Shown one piece after another: positions 26,137 through 32,780 of a stretch of 64,000 nucleotides of DNA. Position 1 is the first letter of the stretch; the number at the start of each line of letters is the position of its first letter. The stretch comes from G963668435 sp963668435 (GTDB lineage: Bacteria; Latescibacterota; Latescibacteria; Latescibacterales; Latescibacteraceae). The position numbers were made by a program, and so were the translations under genes. The DNA lies in NCBI GenBank assembly GCA_963668435.2, contig CAXXSC010000001.1, forward strand, positions 186,001 to 250,000, in the 5' to 3' direction. The notes below the pieces were generated by a model that did no database searches, had not been told where the DNA came from, and saw nothing but the letters and a program-made list of their open reading frames with translations.

Positions 26137-28100
26137 AAGAGCTCAGGCGCGAGATACGAGACCACGATTACCGCTATTATGTCCTTGCCGAGCCCTCAAT
26201 TGACGATCAGGCCTATGACATGCTGATGAAGGAACTTGAGGCGCTGGAGGCCGAGCATCCCGAGCTTGTCAGTCCCGACAGTCCGACCATGCGTGTCGGC
26301 AGCGATATTTCCAGTGAGTTCCCGCAGCGTGAGCATGCGGTTCCCATGCTCAGTATCGCCAACACGTACAGTCGCGAGGAGGTAGAGGATTTCGACCGCA
26401 GGACCAGGAGCCTCCTCGATTCAGATGATATCCGATACACCTGCGAGCTCAAGATCGACGGTATTGCCCTGTCCCTTCACTATCGTGACGGCGTGCTTCA
26501 TTCGGCGGTGACACGCGGCGACGGTAGAGTTGGGGAGGATGTCACGCAGAATGTGAGGACGATCCGCTCGATACCGCTTCGTTTCGCTGACAGCGGATCC
26601 TGTGAGATACGCGGTGAGGTCTACATGGAGCTTGAAGCCTTTTCCCGCATGAATGAAGTGCGCGAGGCCCAGGACGAGAAAGCGTTTGCAAACCCCCGCA
26701 ATGCGACTGCCGGTTCTCTGAAGCTTCTCGACCCGAAACAGGTTGCGGCCCGTCCCCTGAAATATTTTGCCTATTGGCTCCGTCTCGAAGACAATATGCC
26801 CGAAACACAGTGGGACGCTTTGGCGCAATTGCGGCAGTTTGGTTTTCCGGTCAATTCCGAACGTGCACTCTGCAAAAACAGCGATGAAATCATGAATTTC
26901 GCCTCCGGAATGGAGGCAAAACGTTCTGATCTGCCCTACGATATCGACGGTATCGTCATCAAGGTCGATTCGTTTGCGCAGTTCGAAGAGCTCGGAGCGA
27001 CAGCGAAAAGCCCGCGTGGTGTGGTTGCCTATAAATTCAGTGCCGAACAGGCAGAGACGATTCTCGAGGACATCATATTCCAGGTGGGACGCACCGGGAC
27101 TGTGACACCGGTTGCTGTGCTGTCGCCTGTTTTCCTCGCCGGTTCAACGATCAGCCGCGCCACCCTTCACAACGAACAGGAAATAGCCCGTAAAGACATC
27201 CGTGTTGGCGATACGGTGGTTATCGAAAAAGGCGGCGATATCATTCCGAAGGTCGTTGAGGTTGTCGTGGAAAAACGTGTCGCCGATTCCACTCCTTTTG
27301 AATTTATCACCAACTGTCCGGTCTGTGGGACCGAACTTGTCAGGGATGAAAGTGAAGTCGCTGTCCGTTGTGTCAATGCCGCCTGTCCAGCCCAAGTCGA
27401 AAAACGCATTCTGCATTTCGCCTCGCGCGAGGCGATGAATATCGAAGGCCTAGGCCCCTCGAACATTACGAAAATCATTTCCACCACGGGCATTACCGAT
27501 TTTGCCAGCCTTTACTCCCTGACCGACGAGCAGATTGACAATATTCCTAGCTGGAAGGAAAAGAGTCGCGTTAATTTCAAACTGGCCCTTGAGAACAGCA
27601 AAAAACGCTCGCTCGCACAATTTATTTTCAGTCTCGGTATCAGGCATGTCGGTGCCGGCGCAGCCCGAACACTCGCCTCGACATTCCGTTCTCTCGATAA
27701 ACTCATGGCAGCTAACCGGGAAAAGCTCGAACAGATTGACGATATCGGTTCAACGGTAGCCGACAGCATCCTCGAATTCTTCAATAACGAATCAAACCGC
27801 GAGATAATCGAGAACCTCCGCAAACACGGCCTTCCTTTCGAGGAAATCCAGCCGGAACCTGTCAACGATTTTGTTTTTTCGAATAAAAGTTTTGTCCTGA
27901 CAGGGACTCTTCCTACAATGACCCGCAGTGAGGCAGCGGACAGTATACGCGCTCGTGGCGGCAAGGTGGTATCCTCCGTGTCGGGAAAGACCGACTATGT
28001 CCTTGCCGGTGAAAATCCGGGTTCAAAATTCGATAAAGCACAAGCGCTTGGGATAAGCATTATCGACGAAGAGGCATTTTTTCGCATGCTGGGAAACTGA
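26115..28100 (+). CDS. ligA: NAD+-dependent DNA ligase
   Basis: LigA seals nicks in replication and repair. The 661-residue protein has the full domain set. The Ia domain is at 1-65 (DHDYRYYVLAEPSIDDQAYD). The adenylation domain holds the active-site lysine in CELKIDGIALSLHY. The OB-fold includes VGRTGTVTPVAVL. The zinc finger is CPVCGTEL with a later CVNAACP. Helix-hairpin-helix repeats follow (SLGIRHVGAGAARTLAS, IDDIGSTVADSILEFF). A C-terminal BRCT domain completes it (FVLTGTLPTMTRSEAADSI). It ends 111 bases before tRNA-Ala. Confidence 0.98.
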   Translation: MDISQRIEELRREIRDHDYRYYVLAEPSIDDQAYDMLMKELEALEAEHPELVSPDSPTMRVGSDISSEFPQREHAVPMLSIANTYSREEVEDFDRRTRSLLDSDDIRYTCELKIDGIALSLHYRDGVLHSAVTRGDGRVGEDVTQNVRTIRSIPLRFADSGSCEIRGEVYMELEAFSRMNEVREAQDEKAFANPRNATAGSLKLLDPKQVAARPLKYFAYWLRLEDNMPETQWDALAQLRQFGFPVNSERALCKNSDEIMNFASGMEAKRSDLPYDIDGIVIKVDSFAQFEELGATAKSPRGVVAYKFSAEQAETILEDIIFQVGRTGTVTPVAVLSPVFLAGSTISRATLHNEQEIARKDIRVGDTVVIEKGGDIIPKVVEVVVEKRVADSTPFEFITNCPVCGTELVRDESEVAVRCVNAACPAQVEKRILHFASREAMNIEGLGPSNITKIISTTGITDFASLYSLTDEQIDNIPSWKEKSRVNFKLALENSKKRSLAQFIFSLGIRHVGAGAARTLASTFRSLDKLMAANREKLEQIDDIGSTVADSILEFFNNESNREIIENLRKHGLPFEEIQPEPVNDFVFSNKSFVLTGTLPTMTRSEAADSIRARGGKVVSSVSGKTDYVLAGENPGSKFDKAQALGISIIDEEAFFRMLGN

Positions 28101-28152
28101 TACCGCTATGATGTTCTGCTGGAATTTGTTCGGTTCATTTCAACGAAAATCG

Positions 28153-28181
28153 TTGACTTGAAAGCAAATTTTGATTATATT
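28153..28181 (+). promoter_or_regulatory. Promoter of tRNA-Ala
   Basis: TTGACT (28153-28158) and TATATT (28176-28181) with a 17-base spacer lie 30 bases before the tRNA. No other gene in this direction follows within the chromosome segment, so it should serve the tRNA. Confidence 0.7.
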
Positions 28182-28211
28182 CTGAGGCGTTGTACAGGAA
28201 ATATATAAGGT

Positions 28212-28288
28212 GGGGCTATAGCTCAGCTGGGATGAGCGCCTGACTGGCAGTCAGGAGGTCTGGGGTTCGATCCCCCATAGCTCCACCA
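28212..28288 (+). tRNA. tRNA-Ala (anticodon GGC)
   Basis: A full cloverleaf can be drawn. The acceptor stem GGGGCTA pairs with TAGCTCC and contains the G3-U70 pair that identifies alanine tRNA. The anticodon loop CTGGCAG gives GGC. The T loop is GGTTCGATC. CCA is encoded in the DNA at 28286-28288. The last 9 bases form part of a 10-bp repeat copied at 39291, so the gene is the attachment site of the adjacent element and remained intact after integration. Confidence 0.97.
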
Positions 28289-29782
28289 AAATGAACGTTT
28301 TTGCGAACCTACAGAAACGTTTTGTAATTCATAGAGGTTAAGTACAAATTTGTCTGGATGTACTTCGATGGATTGTATCATGCATTGGAGGGCTTCAGAC
28401 TTTTCTTTTTCTGTGAGGTTGTTGAATATCGTCTTGAAATTCTTCAAACTGGCTTTCAGATAATCCGCGTTGTATTCCGCTGTATTTGTGCCTTTCATTT
28501 CCTCCTGAATCGCTTCAACTTTTTCCTGTATGACTTCCATCTGCTTTTCCCGTTCAGCGATAGCAGTTTCAACACGAGAAACAGGCAGATTGCCACTGCC
28601 AAGAGCATTCATGAATCGTGTGATCTCGGATTCAATTTCTCCGATACGTTTCTTTAGCTTCCGTTCCTCTTTTTTCAGCGGTTCAAGACTCTTGTCGAGA
28701 TCGCGGTTCAGGTCAGTTAAAACAGTATCTAAAATCGTGTCATTGGATGCCAGTTTAAAAATGTTATCAAGAATGCGTTCCTCAATCTTGTTGGCGTTCA
28801 CAAATTTTAGCGAACAATCCGTATATTTGTGATGTGCCGTTGTCGTACATCGGTAGTAGGGTATACGGTTCTTTGAACCATCTTTCCGGCGTTTTAATGT
28901 GTAATGTGGAGTCAATGACGAACCACAATCGTGACAGCGCAACAAACCCTGTAACAAGTACACACGGTTGTTACGTGACGTTACATGTGTGCGCACGGGA
29001 TGTAATGATTGCACGGTATTAAATAATTCGTCACTCACAATGGATTCATGTATCCCCATGTGGCGCAAGTCGTTGCATTTTATGTATCCAATGTAGACGA
29101 TGTTGGACAGTATTTTACGTATTACGGTTTTATTCCACGGTTTTCCGTTCGCGTTATACCATCCCCGTGCATGTAATTGTTCTCGAACGTAAGCCAGTGA
29201 CGGTTTTTCCGTGTACGTTTCAAACATAAACCGTACGATAGGTGCTGTTTCTGGATTCGGGAAAATCTGCTTGTTCTCGTTATAATATCCGTACGGCGTT
29301 CTTCTTCCGTTCCACATCCCCTTACTTGCCCGCTGTCGCATTTTATCCCGTATCCTGTCCGCGATCATTTCCCGTTCAAACTGCGCAAAACTCATAACCA
29401 TGTTCAGGCTTAATCTGCCGATTGAATTGCTTGTATCAAAATTCTGGCTGACAGACACAAATGAAATGTCATGTGCTTCAAAAATATCATTCAACTCGTA
29501 GAAATCCCGCATGGAACGTGCAAGGCGGTCTATCTTATACACGACAACACAGTTGATTTTTTTGCTGACAATATCCCGTATCATCTTTTGCAGTGCAGGG
29601 CGTTCCAATGTTGAACCGGAAAAACCGCCGTCTTCATACGTATTGTATACTGCATACTTGTTCAGCTTGCAATACGCCTCTAACTGCTCTTTCTGTGATT
29701 CAAGCGAATTGAAATCATTATCCATCTGCTGTTGTGTGGATACTCTGGTATAAAGGCCGCAAGTAATATTATGAGGGGACAT
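28223..29782 (-). CDS. Large serine recombinase (integrase of the element)
   Basis: The N-terminal resolvase domain (about 1-150) has YTRVSTQQQ with the nucleophile Ser15, then VYKIDRLARSMRDFYEL and a further conserved FAQFEREMIADRIRDKM. A recombinase domain follows (KGMWNGRRTPYGYY to YIGYI). The zinc ribbon has CHDC plus a later Cys pair in YRCTTTAHHKYTDC. A coiled coil (about 385-450) comes next. The last 21 residues are read from the antisense strand of tRNA-Ala (SYGGSNPRPPDCQ), so the natural C-terminus is replaced on integration. In the rebuilt circle the frame would continue beyond the core for about 13 different codons before a TAA. Confidence 0.93.
   Translation of the reverse strand: MSPHNITCGLYTRVSTQQQMDNDFNSLESQKEQLEAYCKLNKYAVYNTYEDGGFSGSTLERPALQKMIRDIVSKKINCVVVYKIDRLARSMRDFYELNDIFEAHDISFVSVSQNFDTSNSIGRLSLNMVMSFAQFEREMIADRIRDKMRQRASKGMWNGRRTPYGYYNENKQIFPNPETAPIVRFMFETYTEKPSLAYVREQLHARGWYNANGKPWNKTVIRKILSNIVYIGYIKCNDLRHMGIHESIVSDELFNTVQSLHPVRTHVTSRNNRVYLLQGLLRCHDCGSSLTPHYTLKRRKDGSKNRIPYYRCTTTAHHKYTDCSLKFVNANKIEERILDNIFKLASNDTILDTVLTDLNRDLDKSLEPLKKEERKLKKRIGEIESEITRFMNALGSGNLPVSRVETAIAEREKQMEVIQEKVEAIQEEMKGTNTAEYNADYLKASLKNFKTIFNNLTEKEKSEALQCMIQSIEVHPDKFVLNLYELQNVSVGSQKRSFWWSYGGSNPRPPDCQSGAHPS
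28280..28289 (+). repeat. attL core: direct repeat GCTCCACCAA
   Basis: The 10-bp sequence at the tRNA 3' end recurs exactly at 39291-39300 in the same orientation. It marks the left edge of the integrated element. On its right, TGAACGTTTTTGCGAAC (28292-28308) is an inverted copy of an arm beside the right repeat. Confidence 0.85.
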
Positions 29783-29793
29783 ATTCCAATCCT

Positions 29794-30402
29794 CTAAGCT
29801 GATATTTTACGTTTTCCAATAATGTTTATAATCACAATAAAGGCAATGAAGCAAATAATAAATATCTGAGAAATTGCAGCAGTTCCGCGAGTTGTACAGA
29901 GATCGAATATTAAATCAATAGCATAACAGGCTGAATGTGTTAACTCTTGATTTTCTTCACAGTATTTCCTGAACTCGTTCCCTTTGTTACAATGGAAAAA
30001 TAATAATGAAGCGAAATGATTTGCTGCAATCTCCTTTTCTGCTTCAGTCAAATCTTCACAAGTGTCTTCAATAACCGCATGAAAAATTTCATGTGCTATT
30101 GTGAAATCCTGATGATAAATATCTTTGTCACCATTAATGCAAATGATACTTTTTTCTTCTATCTTGGCAGTAACACCACTTGACTCATGGAGCCGAGATT
30201 CATAATCAATGAAAAGAGGAATGTTTAATTTTTCTGGAATGTTTTCCACATCATAAAATGACTCTACAGGATGTTTATAATACAATTCACGTGCTTTCCT
30301 GAAAGCAAGAAAGAATAATTGATGTTTGTTGGTTAATATATCAATTGTCCTATCTTGAGGGATATTCATTTTATCTTCCCATTTCTCTACAAAACTCTTC
30401 AT
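29794..30402 (-). CDS. ImmA/IrrE-type zinc peptidase with C-terminal membrane helix
   Basis: The metalloprotease motif HEIFH (in TIAHEIFHAVIED) and a downstream acidic helix with EKEIAANHFASLLF match the ImmA/IrrE family (COG2856), which cleaves Xre-type repressors to induce mobile elements. The 202-residue protein ends in a hydrophobic segment, IFIICFIAFIVIINII, followed by a basic KRK, so it is probably anchored in the membrane; most family members are soluble. The start overlaps the preceding xre stop by 4 bases, so repressor and peptidase form a pair. Confidence 0.85.
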   Translation of the reverse strand: MKSFVEKWEDKMNIPQDRTIDILTNKHQLFFLAFRKARELYYKHPVESFYDVENIPEKLNIPLFIDYESRLHESSGVTAKIEEKSIICINGDKDIYHQDFTIAHEIFHAVIEDTCEDLTEAEKEIAANHFASLLFFHCNKGNEFRKYCEENQELTHSACYAIDLIFDLCTTRGTAAISQIFIICFIAFIVIINIIGKRKISA

Positions 30403-30746
30403 TCTTCTTCCTCTATCATGTTTAGCATAAACGTTTTAATTTCTTCTATCTGCTCCGGTGTCATTTTATTCGCAGTGCGAAACAGAAGCTTGACATCATC
30501 ATTTTTTGGTGTCGCGTACCCCGCATCCAACAACAAATCTTCGGCATCGATATTAAGGGCTTTTGCAATACTTACAATGTTTTCTTCAAGTGGTTTACGT
30601 TTACCATTGAGTATATATGACAAAAAGCCCGGTGAGATGCCTGCTTCTTTTGCCAATCCTCTTACAGAAACATTCTGCTTTTCCATTTCTGCTTTAACTC
30701 TATCGCGAAACGCAATAGGCGCTGGATATTTATGATCATGACTCAT
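30399..30746 (-). CDS. Xre-family regulator, likely repressor paired with ImmA-like peptidase
   Basis: The helix-turn-helix is clear in SVRGLAKEAGISPGFLSYIL, with NGKRKPLEENIVSIAKAL after it. The frame is open to 30797, but AGGAG lies just before the ATG at 30746, which gives MSHDHKYPAPIAFRD and 115 residues. It is the first gene of the leftward regulator operon and is divergent from a second small Xre gene. By analogy to ImmR/ImmA it should repress the element's genes and be cleaved by its neighbour. Confidence 0.85.
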   Translation of the reverse strand: MSHDHKYPAPIAFRDRVKAEMEKQNVSVRGLAKEAGISPGFLSYILNGKRKPLEENIVSIAKALNIDAEDLLLDAGYATPKNDDVKLLFRTANKMTPEQIEEIKTFMLNMIEEEE

Positions 30747-30769
30747 TTTGATGCTCCTTTCTATTATGT

Positions 30770-30881
30770 AATATAAGCATAGTAATCTATTTGTCAACGG
30801 AAAATTTAAAATGACCTTGACACCCCAAATTAAAATGATTATATATGCATCGTTGACACAAAGATTACATTGGTTACTCTA
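30770..30881. promoter_or_regulatory. Divergent promoter region of the element's regulators
   Basis: Leftward: TTGACA (minus strand, 30792-30797) with TATATT (30770-30775), 16-base spacer. Rightward: TTGACA (30817-30822) with TATATA (30840-30845), 17-base spacer. A second rightward TTGACA (30853-30858) is followed by TACTCT 16 bases later. GTAATC (30782-30787), GATTAC (30863-30868) and GGTTAC (30872-30877) recur here and match the palindrome at 31143-31159, so they are probable operator half-sites. Confidence 0.65.
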
Positions 30882-30909
30882 ACACAAACTTTTTCTAATG
30901 GAGGTCGAA

Positions 30910-31119
30910 ATGTTCAGAAACAAACTTGTAGAACTCAGGGAAAACAGGGGTAAGAGAGGAGTATCACAAGCACACCTTGCCCGCAGAATCGGTATTAGCA
31001 GGGCGTATATGTCGAGAATCGAAAAAGGTAAGCAAGTACCTAGTCCTAAAATCATGTTTTGTCTGGCACAGTATTTCGAGTGTCCGATAGAAGACATATT
31101 CACTTACATGCCTGACTAA
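30910..31119 (+). CDS. Small Xre-family regulator (Cro-like)
   Basis: This 69-residue protein is essentially only a helix-turn-helix: SQAHLARRIGISRAYMSRIE, then GKQVPSPKIMFCLAQYFECP. The frame opens at 30898, but GGAGG at 30900-30904 fits the ATG at 30910. It is transcribed away from the larger Xre gene, an arrangement like Cro against CI, so it may switch the element between states. Confidence 0.85.
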   Translation: MFRNKLVELRENRGKRGVSQAHLARRIGISRAYMSRIEKGKQVPSPKIMFCLAQYFECPIEDIFTYMPD

Positions 31120-31142
31120 CAGAAAAAAATTTTAATCCGAGT

Positions 31143-31159
31143 GTAATCATAAAGATTAC
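31143..31159. promoter_or_regulatory. Palindromic site GTAATC-N5-GATTAC
   Basis: A perfect 6-bp inverted repeat lies 24 bases after the small xre gene. The same half-sites occur in the divergent promoter region. It is a probable binding site of one of the two Xre proteins and could control the genes from 31170 onward. Confidence 0.5.
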
Positions 31160-31169
31160 GACAAGCATT

Positions 31170-31304
31170 ATGGATACGAAAACAATTACATACAATGTTA
31201 TCTCAACTGAAACGCAGGATTGTAAAGCGCGATCTGCGAGACTGATTGAGATTCTACAGAAAGGAGTCATGAGATATGCACAATCACAACTCGAATCTGA
31301 ATGA
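31170..31304 (+). CDS. Possible small protein of the element (44 residues)
   Basis: An ATG at 31170 opens a 44-codon frame ending TGA at 31304. The product begins MDTKTITYNVISTETQD and contains a helical ARLIEILQKGVMRYAQSQ. It overlaps the next gene by 29 bases. There is no strong ribosome-binding site, so it could be a chance frame. I do not recognise it. Confidence 0.35.
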   Translation: MDTKTITYNVISTETQDCKARSARLIEILQKGVMRYAQSQLESE

Positions 31305-31587
31305 GAGAAGTGCGATTAACGACAATATTATTATCTCTCTGCGTTTTATCCCCGATGGAAAAGCCGCGAAAGCGTTTGCGGATGTTACGTTCGGTTCCGA
31401 TATGGGCGAGTTTACCTTGTCGGGCTTCAAGGTTATCGAAAAAGACGGTAATCCGCCCTGGGTGGCTATGCCTGAATTTTCACTGAAACAGGAAGACGGC
31501 ACGTACAAGCGGTATCAGAAGTTTTTCCCCAGCAGAATTTTCAGGCAACATATATCCGAACTCATTCTCTCAAAATACCAGAAATAA
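31276..31587 (+). CDS. SpoVG-like protein
   Basis: The 103-residue protein resembles the SpoVG fold: ISLRFIPDGKAAKAFADVTF, FTLSGFKVIEKDGNPPW, VAMPEF, and the ending YQKFFPSRIFRQHISELIL, which matches the closing SpoVG helix. SpoVG proteins bind nucleic acid and regulate gene expression; homologues are common on plasmids and integrative elements of various phyla. AAAGGAG lies before the ATG. Confidence 0.7.
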   Translation: MHNHNSNLNERSAINDNIIISLRFIPDGKAAKAFADVTFGSDMGEFTLSGFKVIEKDGNPPWVAMPEFSLKQEDGTYKRYQKFFPSRIFRQHISELILSKYQK

Positions 31588-31634
31588 ATGAAATGCCCTG
31601 TTCAGGTTGCCAACTCCTGATCAGGGGGACGCAA

Positions 31635-31756
31635 GGCAGAAGTGCCAGCCGGTGGAGGGGGGATTGTCCCCTTCTGCCGGTGTCCTAACCGCAGTGGGAC
31701 ACATGAACCGCTTGCGGTTTATGGGCTGCGGTCAAAGTTGGTCGCCCGAAGGGCGA
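31635..31756. other. GC-rich, strongly folded region before rep: candidate replication origin or structured RNA
   Basis: The 245-bp gap between the SpoVG-like gene and rep has no convincing gene. It holds nested hairpins: GGCAGAAG (31635-31642) with CTTCTGCC (31671-31678); ACCGCAG (31688-31694) with CTGCGGT (31726-31732), enclosing CATGAACCGC (31702-31711) with GCGGTTTATG (31714-31723); and TCGCCC-GAA-GGGCGA (31742-31756). It is GC-rich inside an AT-rich element. A position just upstream of an HUH Rep gene suits a double-strand origin, where Rep would nick; an untranslated regulatory RNA is the alternative. Confidence 0.5.
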
Positions 31757-31832
31757 AAGGGGCGGTGACGAGGTGGGGCAAAGTTCACTTGATGCTTTAT
31801 ACAAATAACTGTAAAAAGAGAAGGGAAAAATC

Positions 31833-32759
31833 ATGATAGCTTCAGGAAATACGGCGGTTGAGCAATACATCAGTCACGGAACGATAAGAAGCGATCCCCG
31901 CGAAAAATATTTCACTCCTGATGAAATCGCGTTCAATGATGCAATGATTCCCCTTCTGGAAGAACACGGCATGGAGGACAAGGCGCAGAGGATGTGCGAT
32001 TGCGGAAATAAGTACAACGCTTTCAGGTGCAAGGAAAGCGCCCATGCCGACAAGAAACAGATGATCTTTTCATATCGCTGTGAACTCAGGATATGTCCCC
32101 GATGCGGCAAGAAACATGGCTATGAGACGCGCAGGAAGGCGGGGGAGGTCATGAAAAGCATTCAGAAGACCCGAACGCACAAGTTTGCGCTTCTCACGCT
32201 TACAGAGCGTTCTACGGCAAAAAGGGCGTTAACATCGAAGAGGCTAAAGGCGTTTAATCAAAATGTCCGAAAACTGATAAATAAGCTATATCCGAAAAAG
32301 CAGAACTGCGGAGCAATGGCAGTAACAGAAATCGGGAAGCGCAACAATGTTCATGCTCATGTTCTCGTATATGGCCCGTACATATCACAGGAAATCATAT
32401 CTAAATACTGGAAGGCAATTACTGGTGACAGCTATATAGTCGATGTCAGAGCGGCACGAGATCACAAAATAGCGCTGTATTATATAACAAAATATATTCT
32501 TAAAGCGCCTGAGTTTGACGAGTTGGAGCAATATGTATTGTTTCTCAAGGCATTGAAAGGTGTCAGGCGGCTTCACACATACGGGATTATGTACGGTGTC
32601 AAGATTCCGAAAAGAGAGGCGTTGAAATGCCCATATTGCGGTGGTGGGATTGAGTATGAGGGGATGGTTGATGAGCTGTATTACGGGCTTTTCATGGAAT
32701 ATTCCAACATCCCAACGCAGCAGAAACAAAAAGAGGCGCCATTGCTGACGCCTCTATGA
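31833..32759 (+). CDS. HUH-type rolling-circle replication initiator (Rep)
   Basis: This 308-residue protein shows the metal-binding HUH motif as NNVHAHVLVYG (residues 172-182, His174 and His176) and a downstream Tyr-rich helix LYYITKYILK (Tyr216, Tyr217 and Tyr221) that should hold the catalytic tyrosine. Cysteine pairs at CDCGNKYNAFRC, CPRCGKKHG and CPYCGGG suggest zinc ribbons at both ends, as in rolling-circle Rep proteins of plasmids and integrative elements. It would nick the origin and allow replication of the excised circle. AAGGG precedes the ATG. Its 3' end contains a terminator for the opposing gene. Confidence 0.82.
   Translation: MIASGNTAVEQYISHGTIRSDPREKYFTPDEIAFNDAMIPLLEEHGMEDKAQRMCDCGNKYNAFRCKESAHADKKQMIFSYRCELRICPRCGKKHGYETRRKAGEVMKSIQKTRTHKFALLTLTERSTAKRALTSKRLKAFNQNVRKLINKLYPKKQNCGAMAVTEIGKRNNVHAHVLVYGPYISQEIISKYWKAITGDSYIVDVRAARDHKIALYYITKYILKAPEFDELEQYVLFLKALKGVRRLHTYGIMYGVKIPKREALKCPYCGGGIEYEGMVDELYYGLFMEYSNIPTQQKQKEAPLLTPL
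32728..32755 (-). terminator. Intrinsic terminator of the caspase gene, inside the end of rep
   Basis: On the minus strand AGAGGCG (32749-32755) pairs with CGCCTCT (32732-32738), 10-base loop, followed by TTTTTG. It ends the leftward cargo transcript about 26 bases after the caspase stop. It lies within the last codons of rep on the other strand. Confidence 0.65.
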
Positions 32760-32780
32760 TCGAGATATAAAACAGACAGG

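Noticed and set aside
28212..28288. Peptide SYGGSNPRPPDCQ as a real protein end
   Set aside because: It is the antisense of tRNA-Ala. The integrase does read through it in the integrated state, but it is not a conserved domain of the enzyme.
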